Source: Pseudomaricurvus alcaniphilus (lineage in GTDB: Bacteria > Pseudomonadota > Gammaproteobacteria > Pseudomonadales > Cellvibrionaceae). Taken from it: DNA of 64,000 nt. Both the position numbers and the translations under genes were made by a program. The first letter of the stretch is position 1, and each line of letters begins with the position of its first letter. This document shows, piece after piece, positions 44,628 to 53,503 of the stretch. The notes beneath the pieces are model-generated. The model saw only the letters and a list, made by a program, of their open reading frames with translations, made no database searches and was not told the origin of the DNA. The stretch is taken from contig NZ_JAAOIX010000002.1 in assembly GCF_011440395.1 (NCBI RefSeq), forward strand, positions 372,001 through 436,000, in the 5' to 3' direction.

Positions 44628-46628
44628 ATGTTTAGCAAAATCCTGATAGCCAATCGCGGCGAAATCGCTTGCCGGGTCATTAAAACTGCACAGCGCATGG
44701 GCGTTCGCACCGTGGCCGTGTTTTCCGACGCCGACCGCGACGCCCTGCACGTGCAGATGGCGGACGAGGCCATCCACATCGGCCCGGCGCCGGCGCGGGA
44801 ATCCTACCTGCGCACCGACAAAATCATGGCCGCCGCCCTCGCCAGCGGCGCCCAGGCCATTCACCCCGGTTACGGTTTTCTCTCAGAAAACGCCGGCTTT
44901 AGTCGCCTCTGTGAAGAGAACGGCATCGCCTTTATCGGCCCCCCCGCCTCCGCCATCGAGGCCATGGGTTCCAAGTCGGCGGCGAAGCAGATTATGGAAG
45001 AGGCCGGCGTGCCGCTGGTACCCGGCTACCACGGCGACGACCAGGATACCGAGCTGCTGCGCCAGGCGGCCCAGCGCATCGGCTACCCGGTGCTGTTGAA
45101 AGCGGCGGCCGGCGGCGGCGGCAAGGGCATGCGCCAGGTGTGGGAGCCCTCCGAGTTTGACGCCGCCCTGGCCGCGGCCAAGCGCGAGGCCATGTCCAGC
45201 TTTAACGACGACATCATGCTGGTGGAGAAGTACCTGACCCGGCCCCGCCACGTGGAGATCCAGGTGTTTTGCGACAGTCACGGCAACGGTGTCTACCTGT
45301 TCGAGCGAGATTGCTCGCTGCAGCGCCGGCACCAGAAGGTGGTGGAGGAAGCCCCCGCCCCCGGCCTGCCCGACGAAATTCGGGAAGCCATGGGCAAGGC
45401 CGCCCTGCGCGCCGCCCAGGCCATCGATTACGTCGGCGCCGGTACGGTGGAGTTCCTGTTCGACGAGGACGGCTCTTTCTACTTTATGGAGATGAACACC
45501 CGCCTGCAGGTGGAGCACCCGGTTACCGAAATGATCACCCGCCAGGACCTGGTGGAGTGGCAGCTGCGGGTCGCCTACGGTGAAACCCTGCCGCTGCAGC
45601 AGGCCGATTTGCGCATCCACGGCCACGCCCTGGAAGTGCGCATCTACGCCGAAGACCCGAACAACGATTTCCTCCCCGCCACCGGCACCCTGCGCTACCT
45701 GCAGCCGCCGGGGGAGAGCCAGCACGTGCGAGTGGACACCGGCGTGCAGCAGGGCGACGAGGTCAGCATCTACTACGACCCCATGATCGCCAAGCTGATC
45801 GTCTGGGACGAGAACCGCTACCGCGCCCTCAATCGCCTCGCCGATGCCCTCACCAACTACCACATCAGCGGTGTCACCACCAACCTGGAGCTGCTCTACA
45901 ACATCGCCGCCAGCGACGCCTTCCGCAGCGCCGAGCTGGACACCGGCTTTATCGAGAAGAACCGGGAGGTGCTGTTCCCGGCCGCGTCTGCCGACAAGAG
46001 CCGGCACCTGCCCGCCATCGCCCTCTACCTGATGCTGCGCCAGCAGCAACAGGCCCGCGCCGCCAGCAACCCGGACGACCCGCTGTCGCCCTGGAACCGC
46101 GCCAACAGCTGGCGCCTGAACGAGCCCCACGGCCAGTCGCTGGAGATCAATATCGAGGGCGAGGCCTTTGAGGTACGCTGCGAAGAACAGCGCCAGGGGG
46201 ATCATAGCTACAGCGTGCGCTTCGGCGAGCAGCAATCCCGTGCTACAGGAGAGTTGCAAGGCAATGTGCTCAATGCCACCATTGACGGTCACCGCCAGCG
46301 TTACACCGTAGTGCCCCACGACAGCAGCTTTACCCTGTTTACCGGCCGTGAAGCCCTGCATTTCGAGCCGGTGGTGGCCAACTTCGATACCGAAGACAGC
46401 GGCTCCGCCGGCAACCTCACCGCGCCCATGAACGGCACGCTGGTGGAATTGTCGGTGCAACCCGGCCAGACCGTGAAAAAGGGTGATACCCTGCTGATCA
46501 TGGAAGCCATGAAAATGGAGTACCGTATCAAGGCCCCGGCCGACGGCGCAGTGAGCGAGTTTTTCTACGCCGCCGGTGACCTGATCGACGGCGGTGCCGA
46601 GCTGCTGGTGTTCAAGGCGGCGGAATAA
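44628..46628 (+). CDS. liuD: 3-methylcrotonyl-CoA carboxylase, biotin (alpha) subunit
   Basis: This 666-residue protein has a biotin carboxylase domain (about 1-445: LIANRGEIACRVI, AAAGGGGKGMR, MNTRLQVEHPVTE), a linker domain and a C-terminal biotinyl domain with the biotin site EAMKMEY (Lys about residue 627). The length is usual for MccA. It carboxylates biotin with ATP and passes the group to LiuB. Confidence 0.95.
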   Translation: MFSKILIANRGEIACRVIKTAQRMGVRTVAVFSDADRDALHVQMADEAIHIGPAPARESYLRTDKIMAAALASGAQAIHPGYGFLSENAGFSRLCEENGIAFIGPPASAIEAMGSKSAAKQIMEEAGVPLVPGYHGDDQDTELLRQAAQRIGYPVLLKAAAGGGGKGMRQVWEPSEFDAALAAAKREAMSSFNDDIMLVEKYLTRPRHVEIQVFCDSHGNGVYLFERDCSLQRRHQKVVEEAPAPGLPDEIREAMGKAALRAAQAIDYVGAGTVEFLFDEDGSFYFMEMNTRLQVEHPVTEMITRQDLVEWQLRVAYGETLPLQQADLRIHGHALEVRIYAEDPNNDFLPATGTLRYLQPPGESQHVRVDTGVQQGDEVSIYYDPMIAKLIVWDENRYRALNRLADALTNYHISGVTTNLELLYNIAASDAFRSAELDTGFIEKNREVLFPAASADKSRHLPAIALYLMLRQQQQARAASNPDDPLSPWNRANSWRLNEPHGQSLEINIEGEAFEVRCEEQRQGDHSYSVRFGEQQSRATGELQGNVLNATIDGHRQRYTVVPHDSSFTLFTGREALHFEPVVANFDTEDSGSAGNLTAPMNGTLVELSVQPGQTVKKGDTLLIMEAMKMEYRIKAPADGAVSEFFYAAGDLIDGGAELLVFKAAE

Positions 46629-46651
46629 ATCAGTAATAAGTGAGCAAATCT

Positions 46652-47569
46652 ATGACCAACCAAACGGAATCCATGCCGCGCCAGGTGCGCGTTGTGGAGG
46701 TGGGCCCGCGGGACGGCCTGCAAAATGAGAAGCAGGCCATCAGCACCGAGCTGAAACTGGAGCTGATCCAGCGGCTAGGCGACTCGGGCCTGCGCTATAT
46801 CGAGGCCGGCAGCTTCGTCAACCCCAAGTGGGTGCCGCAGATGGCCGGCAGCGAAGAGGTGTTCCAACGGCTGCAGCGCCAGCCCGGGGTTACCTATGCC
46901 GCCCTGACCCCGAACCTGAAAGGCTTCGAGCGCGCACTCAGCGCCGGCGTCGAAGAGGTGGCGGTGTTCGCCGCGGCGTCGGAGGGCTTCAGCCAGAAAA
47001 ACATCAACTGCAGCATCGCCGAGAGCATCCAGCGCTTTGAGCCGCTGATGCTGGCCGCCAAGGACGCCGGCATTGCCGTGCGCGGCTACGTCTCCTGCGT
47101 GGTGGGTTGCCCCTACGACGGCGAGATCGACCCGGCGGTGGTGCGCGATGTCAGCGCCGAGCTGCTGCAGATGGGTTGCTACGAAGTCTCCCTCGGCGAC
47201 ACCATCGGCGTCGGCACCCCGCGCTCTATCACCACCATGCTCGACGCCGTGGCCAGCAAAGTGCCGGTGGACAAGCTCGGCATTCACTGCCACGACACCT
47301 ACGGCATGGCCATCGCCAACATCTACGCCGCCCTGCAAATGGGGGTCGCCTCGGTGGACAGCTCGGTGGCCGGCCTCGGCGGCTGCCCTTACGCCAAGGG
47401 CGCCTCGGGCAACGTCGCCACCGAAGACGTGGTCTACCTGCTCAACGGTCTCGGCATCGAGCACGGGGTGGATCTCGACCAGCTGGTGGCCACCGGCCAG
47501 TTTATCAGCGCTGCCCTGCAGCGAGCCAATGGCTCGCGGGTTGGGTTGGCGTGTGCGGCGGCTAAATAG
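46652..47569 (+). CDS. liuE: hydroxymethylglutaryl-CoA lyase
   Basis: This protein of about 305 residues has EVGPRDGLQNEKQ (catalytic Arg, about residue 18) and the C-terminal GLGGCPYAKGASGNVATED with the active-site Cys. It splits HMG-CoA into acetyl-CoA and acetoacetate, the last liu step. ATG 46652 is chosen; a GTG at 46640 is also possible. Neither has a clear Shine-Dalgarno. Confidence 0.95.
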   Translation: MTNQTESMPRQVRVVEVGPRDGLQNEKQAISTELKLELIQRLGDSGLRYIEAGSFVNPKWVPQMAGSEEVFQRLQRQPGVTYAALTPNLKGFERALSAGVEEVAVFAAASEGFSQKNINCSIAESIQRFEPLMLAAKDAGIAVRGYVSCVVGCPYDGEIDPAVVRDVSAELLQMGCYEVSLGDTIGVGTPRSITTMLDAVASKVPVDKLGIHCHDTYGMAIANIYAALQMGVASVDSSVAGLGGCPYAKGASGNVATEDVVYLLNGLGIEHGVDLDQLVATGQFISAALQRANGSRVGLACAAAK

Positions 47570-47593
47570 CCGGGCGATGGCGCAGCCTTGTTC

Positions 47594-47627
47594 AGTTCAC
47601 ATCCATAATCCTGTATGAGTGTGAACT
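47594..47627 (+). terminator. hairpin after liuE, possible terminator
   Basis: AGTTCACA and TGTGAACT pair around a loop of about 18 bases, 25 bp after liuE; no clear T run follows, so termination may be weak. Confidence 0.35.
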
Positions 47628-47688
47628 ATTCAGGCGGCACAAGCTTATGCACCAGTTAACGCTTCTGAAATATATCAGCCCATCGACG

Positions 47689-49734
47689 TCAAGAGCCACA
47701 CTGCTGCTTGAAGTCATCAATAGCGGCCAATGACACGGTGGCGGTGTCGGTGAGCTGAGCCATACTGTCGTTGAGCTCGCTTAGTTCACTCGCTCGGGCA
47801 CAGGCTTCGATATGGGAGAGCAGTGCGTTCAGGCGCAGACAGCCTATTGAGCCTGCCGTGCTGCGGATAGAGTGAGCCGTATTCGCCACACTCCCCAATT
47901 CGCTGGCTCCGTGGGCTCTATGAATTTCTTTAATCCCCTGCTGAATTTCATCTTGAAAGAGCCCTGTTACTTTCAAAAACGCACTGGTACCAATGTCTTC
48001 GATTAGTTGTTCAGCGGCTGTTCTGTCCATAACTGGCAGTTCTTGCTGGGCGTCTTGCGCCGTATCGCCCGGTATTGCCTGAACTATAGACCGATCACCT
48101 TTATCAGCGGTGGCTTCCTGCCCGCAAAGCCAACGTTCAAGCTGCTCATCTAGCAGCTCTGGGTCAATCGGCTTCGTAATGACCGCGTTCATTCCGCTGT
48201 CGATGAATCGCTGACGATAGTCGTCACCCGCATGGGCTGTCATTGCTATGATCGGCAATTGAGCTGGACTGTGCCACTGCCGCAATATTGTCGTGGCGTT
48301 AACCCCATCCATAACCGGCATGGAGACATCCATGAAAATAATATCGTATGTATGAGAGGTCGCCATCTCAATAACTTGCTGGCCGTTATCCGCCACATCC
48401 ACTTTGAGCCCACGCCGCTCAAGCAGTAATTTACTTAAGTATTGATTGGTTTTGTTGTCCTCGGCCAGTAAAACGCGCCCGCTAAAGCTTGGCGCAGCAA
48501 CCTGGTCATTTATGCCGGGGAACTCCAGATCCTGGGGATCTACTTCGGTTACGGGTATGTGCAAAGAGAACTGTGCACCCTGGCCGGGCGAAGATTCGAA
48601 GCCTATAGTACCGCCCATGATCTCGACCAGCTTGCGAGAAATACTTAGCCCCAACCCTGTACCGCTTTCCTCGTCCCCCTGGTTGCCGCTATAAGTCAGG
48701 AAGGGCTCAAATATTTTATCGTGAAGGTTTTCAGGTATTCCCCTACCACTGTCATGGACACAAATTGTCAAAAGGTCATTCACCTGGGAGAGGTTGATCT
48801 CAATGCGGCCATTTTTCGTAAACTTAATCGAGTTGCTGAGCAGATTGATCAGAACCTGGCGGACTTTAGATTCATCGGCACTTACGTATTTGCTGACGCT
48901 GTCGTCTATGCTAACGACGAGGTCATTGCCCCTATCGCGAGCTCGCGCTTCAACTATGCGCAACGTGGCGTCTAGCATCTGGCGCAGATCAAAAGGTGCC
49001 ACAGTGTTCTCAAAGCCTCCCGCCTGCAGCTTGGAATAGTCGAGCACATGGTCAACCACAAGCTTGAGATTTTCAGCAGACTCCCGGGAAATTTTAATCA
49101 TCCTGGCAACCGGCTCCTCCAACAATCGAAAGTCGATTAATTCCAAAGCCGTAATCACCCCGCTCAAAGGGGTGCGCATTTCATGACTCATGATGGCAAA
49201 AAAATCGGCCTGGGCCTGACTCGCCGCTTCGGCCTTTTCCTTCGCTGTTTTCAGCTCCTCTGCGAGCTGTTGTAAATCCTTAAGGTTCTGGCTCTCGGTA
49301 GAAAGCAGTATTAATTGATCGAGCTGAGGATCCCAGGATTTGAAGTCGCTCATCATCAGAGTTGTGTTTGATTGGTTAGCATTCATCCAGGAAAGCCAGG
49401 GCGAACCCACAAACATCATTGTCGTCTGCTGTGGATCAGTCACAACAAACTGCCCGCGCACGGCAAAATTTCCCGCTTTGGTTACCAGTAGCACCATGCT
49501 GCCAAGCGATTTTTTAATACTGCCAAAAGTGTCAATTTTATTGGGACGAATTACGTCAAACAGTTCGGTGAAATCTGCCTGCCAGCCTGGGGTTGAGCAG
49601 AGCTGCGATTCAGCCAGGTACTTGGCTAATACCGCACTGGGGGCCCTGACTTTTAGATCGACATCAAGGCTGAAGTAAACCGACGCCAATTGATCAATTA
49701 GTGCTGTGACACAGTCAGCCGTTGTTTCATTCAT
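47689..49734 (-). CDS. hybrid histidine kinase with H-NOXA-like sensor, REC and HPt domains
   Basis: 681 residues. N-terminal H-NOXA/HNOBA-like domain (about 15-150; FVGSPWLSWMNANQSNTTLM) plus a coiled coil (150-177); HisKA with His184 in FFAIMSHEMRTPL; HATPase with NLLSNSIKFTKNG and GTGLGLSISRKLVEIMGG; REC with the Asp in IIFMDVSMPVMDG; C-terminal HPt with His in NTAHSIRSTAGSIG. The H-NOXA domain is the partner usually paired with H-NOX sensors. The gene lies 27 bp after the H-NOX gene, so this is the likely kinase of a nitric-oxide/oxygen sensing phosphorelay; cytosolic. Confidence 0.85.
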   Translation of the reverse strand: MNETTADCVTALIDQLASVYFSLDVDLKVRAPSAVLAKYLAESQLCSTPGWQADFTELFDVIRPNKIDTFGSIKKSLGSMVLLVTKAGNFAVRGQFVVTDPQQTTMMFVGSPWLSWMNANQSNTTLMMSDFKSWDPQLDQLILLSTESQNLKDLQQLAEELKTAKEKAEAASQAQADFFAIMSHEMRTPLSGVITALELIDFRLLEEPVARMIKISRESAENLKLVVDHVLDYSKLQAGGFENTVAPFDLRQMLDATLRIVEARARDRGNDLVVSIDDSVSKYVSADESKVRQVLINLLSNSIKFTKNGRIEINLSQVNDLLTICVHDSGRGIPENLHDKIFEPFLTYSGNQGDEESGTGLGLSISRKLVEIMGGTIGFESSPGQGAQFSLHIPVTEVDPQDLEFPGINDQVAAPSFSGRVLLAEDNKTNQYLSKLLLERRGLKVDVADNGQQVIEMATSHTYDIIFMDVSMPVMDGVNATTILRQWHSPAQLPIIAMTAHAGDDYRQRFIDSGMNAVITKPIDPELLDEQLERWLCGQEATADKGDRSIVQAIPGDTAQDAQQELPVMDRTAAEQLIEDIGTSAFLKVTGLFQDEIQQGIKEIHRAHGASELGSVANTAHSIRSTAGSIGCLRLNALLSHIEACARASELSELNDSMAQLTDTATVSLAAIDDFKQQCGS

Positions 49735-49761
49735 AAATATTGTCTGTATTGGGAGTATTAA

Positions 49762-50307
49762 TCAATTTATAGTGAAGTAAATAATACTGCTTTCGCCCTC
49801 TGGTACAGCCACTTTTTGTACTGGCTCAATATCAATAGTCGAACCGAAACGTTGTGCAAGCCCCTTTACCACACCAATAACAAACGGTGTTAGACCTTGC
49901 CGCTTGCTTTCATAGTGCAACGCAACTCTGTTGTCTTCGTGACTCACCTCAAAATGCGGCGGCGTATAGCCAATAAAAGTAGAGGTTATCCGGTCATGCA
50001 GATCATTGGTATGCTGCAAAAATTCCAGCAGGTTTGTTCCCGTGCTGTCCAACAGAACACCGTAGGCATTGGGAGCAACCACAGTCGACCAGTAAACACC
50101 AAAAGCTTCGAGACAGTCTTCTGCAGGCGTTTTGAGGACTTCAGACGTAGCACCTACCAGAGCGTATGTAACCTGGTCGTCATACCGCTGCATGCTGACA
50201 AAAGAATCCAGGTCAACGCCGGAAGTAGAGAGGATCTGCTGCCATAGCTCCTGCCCATGGTGATCGATGACCATAGATTTAAGTGACTTGTTGATTAAAC
50301 CATACAT
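49762..50307 (-). CDS. H-NOX haem-binding nitric oxide/oxygen sensor
   Basis: 181 residues, the size of stand-alone bacterial H-NOX proteins. The haem ligand is probably His104 in LQHTNDLHDRI, and the haem-propionate motif YxSxR is Y132-E-S-K-R136. It should bind NO (and perhaps not O2) through ferrous haem and control the adjacent kinase. A strong GGAGGAGG lies before ATG 50307. In an operon with the kinase. Confidence 0.9.
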   Translation of the reverse strand: MYGLINKSLKSMVIDHHGQELWQQILSTSGVDLDSFVSMQRYDDQVTYALVGATSEVLKTPAEDCLEAFGVYWSTVVAPNAYGVLLDSTGTNLLEFLQHTNDLHDRITSTFIGYTPPHFEVSHEDNRVALHYESKRQGLTPFVIGVVKGLAQRFGSTIDIEPVQKVAVPEGESSIIYFTIN

Positions 50308-50421
50308 AGTGTCTGCCTCCTCCTGTTGTGGGTTACCTTAGGTTCTCAGTCCGGTTTGATTCAATGATGCTTTACTTGCACGAATGCCAGCCTGGAAGTA
50401 ACGCTTTCATACATTTGATGC

Positions 50422-51843
50422 CTATGAAATTTCACCGGACTCCCAGGACTTGAGTTTTCGGTATATAGTCGAAGCACTAACTCCCAAGTGGGCAGCCGCC
50501 AGGGGAATGTTACCCTCACAGGCACTGATTGCACTTTCTATAGCCTCGCGCTCAACAATATTCAAAGGCCGTATTTCATCTTTTGACATCACCGAAGCCG
50601 GATTTTCTGCGCTCGAGCTTGTTGTGCTTGCAGAGGCCTTTTTCTGCGGGCGGACGGAGTTTTCGCCAAACCCGACCGGCAGCATTGAGAGGTCGATGCT
50701 CTCTCCATCGTGAATAACAACCATATTTTCCACGACATTTTGCAGCTCTCTAATATTCCCAGGCCAATCATAATTGAGGAGAAGCTGTTCAACCTCAGGG
50801 GAAAACCCGGTAAATGCCTTGCCATTAGCGACAGATTTTTCATGAAGGATATGCCGAGCCAGAAGCACAATATCTCTACCTCGCTCCCTGAGCGGAGGCA
50901 GCTGTACTGGAATTACGTTTAGACGATAGTAGAGATCTTCTCGAAATCGTCCCTCGCCAACCTCCTCTGCAGGATGACGGTTAGTTGCGCAAATAATTCG
51001 TACATCACTCTGCAGGACCGTGCTGCTGCCAACCCGGGTGAAGGTTCCGGTTTGCAAGAATCGCAGCAATTTGGCCTGCAGGCTCAATTCCATTTCACAT
51101 ATTTCATCGAGAAAAAGAGTTCCTCCATTTGCCACCTCAACCGCCCCCTTTCGATCAGCGAGCGCACCGCTAAAAGCTCCTTTGATATGACCAAAGAATT
51201 CAGACTCGAAGAGCTCTGGGGGAATGGCCGCACAATTAATGGCGATAAATGGCCCCTCACTCCTGGCACCGGCCTCGTGCAACGCTATGGCACAAACTTC
51301 TTTGCCGGTACCACTTTCACCGGTCACGAACACACTGGCTTTACTGCAGGCAGCACTCTCAAGTAACCTGAAAACAGTCTGCATTGAAAGTGCGTCGCCA
51401 ATAAAGTTCTTCTTTATTGCCGTAGTTTTTGTAGCCTCTGCGTTTTCAGGAACCACGACCATTGATTTCTGCTTCAGTGCGCTGGCGACTGAAGTCAGCA
51501 TTCGCTCTGAAGAAAACGGCTTTTCAATAAAGTCAAATCCACCGTGACGCATTGCATCAACCGCAATTTCTATAGAGCTATTGGATGTTATAAGTACAAC
51601 TGGAGCTGGCTCCCTTTGTCGATTCACGAACTGGAGTACATCCAGCCCACTGATGTCTGGCAAGCACACATCTTGAACAATAGCGTCCGGCATCCCGCTT
51701 TTGATGGCGACCAGCGCGGAGTGACCATCGGTAAAATGCTGTGTCCTGTAGCCGGCAGCCTCTAATTGGCTGCAGTAGAGTGCGCCGCTTGACAGACTAT
51801 CTTCTACCACAAAAATCAACGGGCTTTTACTGGATTCTGACAT
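50422..51843 (-). CDS. sigma-54-dependent response regulator (NtrC type)
   Basis: 473 residues: receiver domain (1-120; phosphoacceptor Asp in DAIVQDVCLPD), AAA+ domain with Walker A GESGTGKE (about 174-181), the sigma-54 contact loop GAFSGA (usually GAFTGA), and a Fis-type helix-turn-helix (about 435-470; NIPLAAAHLGVSASTIYRKL). It activates RpoN-dependent promoters when phosphorylated. It lies just upstream of the H-NOX-kinase pair; candidate targets are the sigma-54-like sites at 52018, 53451, 55881 and 61606. Confidence 0.92.
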   Translation of the reverse strand: MSESSKSPLIFVVEDSLSSGALYCSQLEAAGYRTQHFTDGHSALVAIKSGMPDAIVQDVCLPDISGLDVLQFVNRQREPAPVVLITSNSSIEIAVDAMRHGGFDFIEKPFSSERMLTSVASALKQKSMVVVPENAEATKTTAIKKNFIGDALSMQTVFRLLESAACSKASVFVTGESGTGKEVCAIALHEAGARSEGPFIAINCAAIPPELFESEFFGHIKGAFSGALADRKGAVEVANGGTLFLDEICEMELSLQAKLLRFLQTGTFTRVGSSTVLQSDVRIICATNRHPAEEVGEGRFREDLYYRLNVIPVQLPPLRERGRDIVLLARHILHEKSVANGKAFTGFSPEVEQLLLNYDWPGNIRELQNVVENMVVIHDGESIDLSMLPVGFGENSVRPQKKASASTTSSSAENPASVMSKDEIRPLNIVEREAIESAISACEGNIPLAAAHLGVSASTIYRKLKSWESGEIS

Positions 51844-52455
51844 GTATGTTTCCTGTAGTGCTCATGGAGACAGTAGGCTTTGATGGACAGACCGGGCACT
51901 TCCGCAATACCTGCGTACCTGGATGGAATCTAACAAGCTCATCTGGCACACCATTCAATTCAGGCAATATTGCCAGCCATCACCGATTTCGCATTTTCAA
52001 AACCTTTTGATAATGCATCGCAAGTTTTAGGCCGCCCCAATAACTTTTATTATTCTCTTTAAAATCAATTGGATACAGCACCATTGGCCTGCATACCAAA
52101 CCACCACCGAGTAAATTCGCATTTTGCAAATCATTTTGCAAGCCGACTTGCAATGAATTTAGATCCATGTCAGTAAGCGCCCACCTTCTTACTTTGCCAG
52201 CCGACTACAATGCCTACTATTGCCAGCCGCAATTAACTTATTCTAGCTCAGGATAAACTCTTTGCAGGCTTTTCCAGGGTGGCGCGTAAACCCCTTTTGG
52301 CCTCCAGATTGGCCTCCCCAACTGTGTAAACCTTTGATCTGGCGGCTAATTATTCTGGTACAGGTAAATCTGGAAACAGTGGGACAAATGGCACCCTAAT
52401 CTTCCGGGGAGCTGATTTCGCTCTACAACGACATGCTCCCCCATGCCTCCACTGA
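51844..52455. other. 612-bp intergenic region upstream of the regulator
   Basis: No gene was recognised. It includes a candidate sigma-54 promoter (52018-52036) and a cluster of TTTGCAAA-type repeats at about 52120-52150 (TTTTGCAAATC, TTTTGCAAGCC, CTTGCAATG) that could be regulator sites. The right part is the 3' side of the EAL gene. Confidence 0.45.
52018..52036 (-). promoter_or_regulatory. candidate sigma-54 promoter upstream of the NtrC-type regulator
   Basis: Minus strand GCGGCCTAAAACTTGCGA has GG-N10-GC spacing and a TTGC -12 box. It lies about 175 bp before the regulator start, so autoregulation is possible. The -24 side is less good than in the other candidates. Confidence 0.4.
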
Positions 52456-53304
52456 CTAGAGCTCGTTATTTGTACGTTGATTTTGCGACCAAAGCTGCAA
52501 GTTACGCTCGAAGCTTTCCGGCTTGCCTAACAGATAGCCCTGGCCAATTTCACAGCCCAGCTGATTCAGGATTTGTAACTGCGTGTCATCCTCTATTCCC
52601 TCGGCCACAATATGAAGGCCCAGGCGTTGCGCCATTGCGATAATGGCACTGCACAGGGTGAAATCATCATTACTCTCGGAAATCCCATCCACAAAACTTC
52701 TGTCAATCTTTAAACCATCGACTTTAAACTTTCGCAGCAGGCTGAGGGATGCGAAGCCGGTTCCAAAATCATCCACCCAAATCTGCACCCCCTCTTGCTG
52801 AAAAACGTCAAACACTCGAGATACTGTTTGTGGGTTCTTGATAAGAGCCGTTTCAGTCAACTCCAGCTTTACCCGGTTTGGCGGAATATCAAGCCTGGAG
52901 ATTAATGACATGACCCGTTCAAAGATATTACTCTCCACAATCTGCACTGGCGACACATTGAGCGACATGGAGATATTGTGAAAACCGTATTGATGAAATC
53001 TTTTTAGATCGAGCAACGAGGTTTGAAAGATCCAGTCGCCCAGGGGCACAATGCGTCCGGACTTCTCGGCATGGGGAATAAAATCTTCAGGAGAAATAAA
53101 GCCAAATTGCGGGGATTGACACCGCACCAATGCTTCGAAGCCCAACAGTCTACTCGTCTGCATTGAAAACAGCGGTTGATACACCATACTGAAATGCTGA
53201 TGCTCGATGGCATCGTCAATGATGGCGGCAAGACCGTCCCATTTATTTTTTTCATCATCATTAACCATTGAAGGCGGCTGTACGGGTGTCGATATGTCGT
53301 GCAT
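52456..53304 (-). CDS. EAL-domain cyclic-di-GMP phosphodiesterase
   Basis: 282 residues, nearly the whole protein being an EAL domain (about 25-270). Catalytic motifs are present: FEALVR (EAL), MSLNVSP, ELTET, WVDDFGTGFASLSLL, LKIDRSFV and AEGIED. It should hydrolyse c-di-GMP in the cytosol. No sensor domain is fused. A sigma-54-type promoter lies 145 bp upstream. Between the two kinase systems, it may be the output that lowers c-di-GMP. Confidence 0.92.
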   Translation of the reverse strand: MHDISTPVQPPSMVNDDEKNKWDGLAAIIDDAIEHQHFSMVYQPLFSMQTSRLLGFEALVRCQSPQFGFISPEDFIPHAEKSGRIVPLGDWIFQTSLLDLKRFHQYGFHNISMSLNVSPVQIVESNIFERVMSLISRLDIPPNRVKLELTETALIKNPQTVSRVFDVFQQEGVQIWVDDFGTGFASLSLLRKFKVDGLKIDRSFVDGISESNDDFTLCSAIIAMAQRLGLHIVAEGIEDDTQLQILNQLGCEIGQGYLLGKPESFERNLQLWSQNQRTNNEL

Positions 53305-53450
53305 GATCAGGCTCCAAAATGGACGGTTGTTAGTACTTAATTAGCAACAAACAAGCCAATAAAACACGTCCTTTAAAATGAAGACTCACACCCATTATTA
53401 CTGCCGAATTTCAACTTCAGTTAAAATTTTTAAATCATTTCCCTAAAATT

Positions 53451-53468
53451 TTGCAGGATGCAAACCAA
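53451..53468 (-). promoter_or_regulatory. candidate sigma-54 promoter of the EAL gene
   Basis: Minus strand TTGGTTTGCATCCTGCAA has GG-N10-GC spacing, like the candidate in front of the pilin gene. It lies in the 200-bp gap between the GAF kinase and the EAL gene, about 145 bp before the EAL start. Confidence 0.55.
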
Positions 53469-53503
53469 TTTGCATGTCATGACAACATACTGCCAGGGCG
53501 CTG

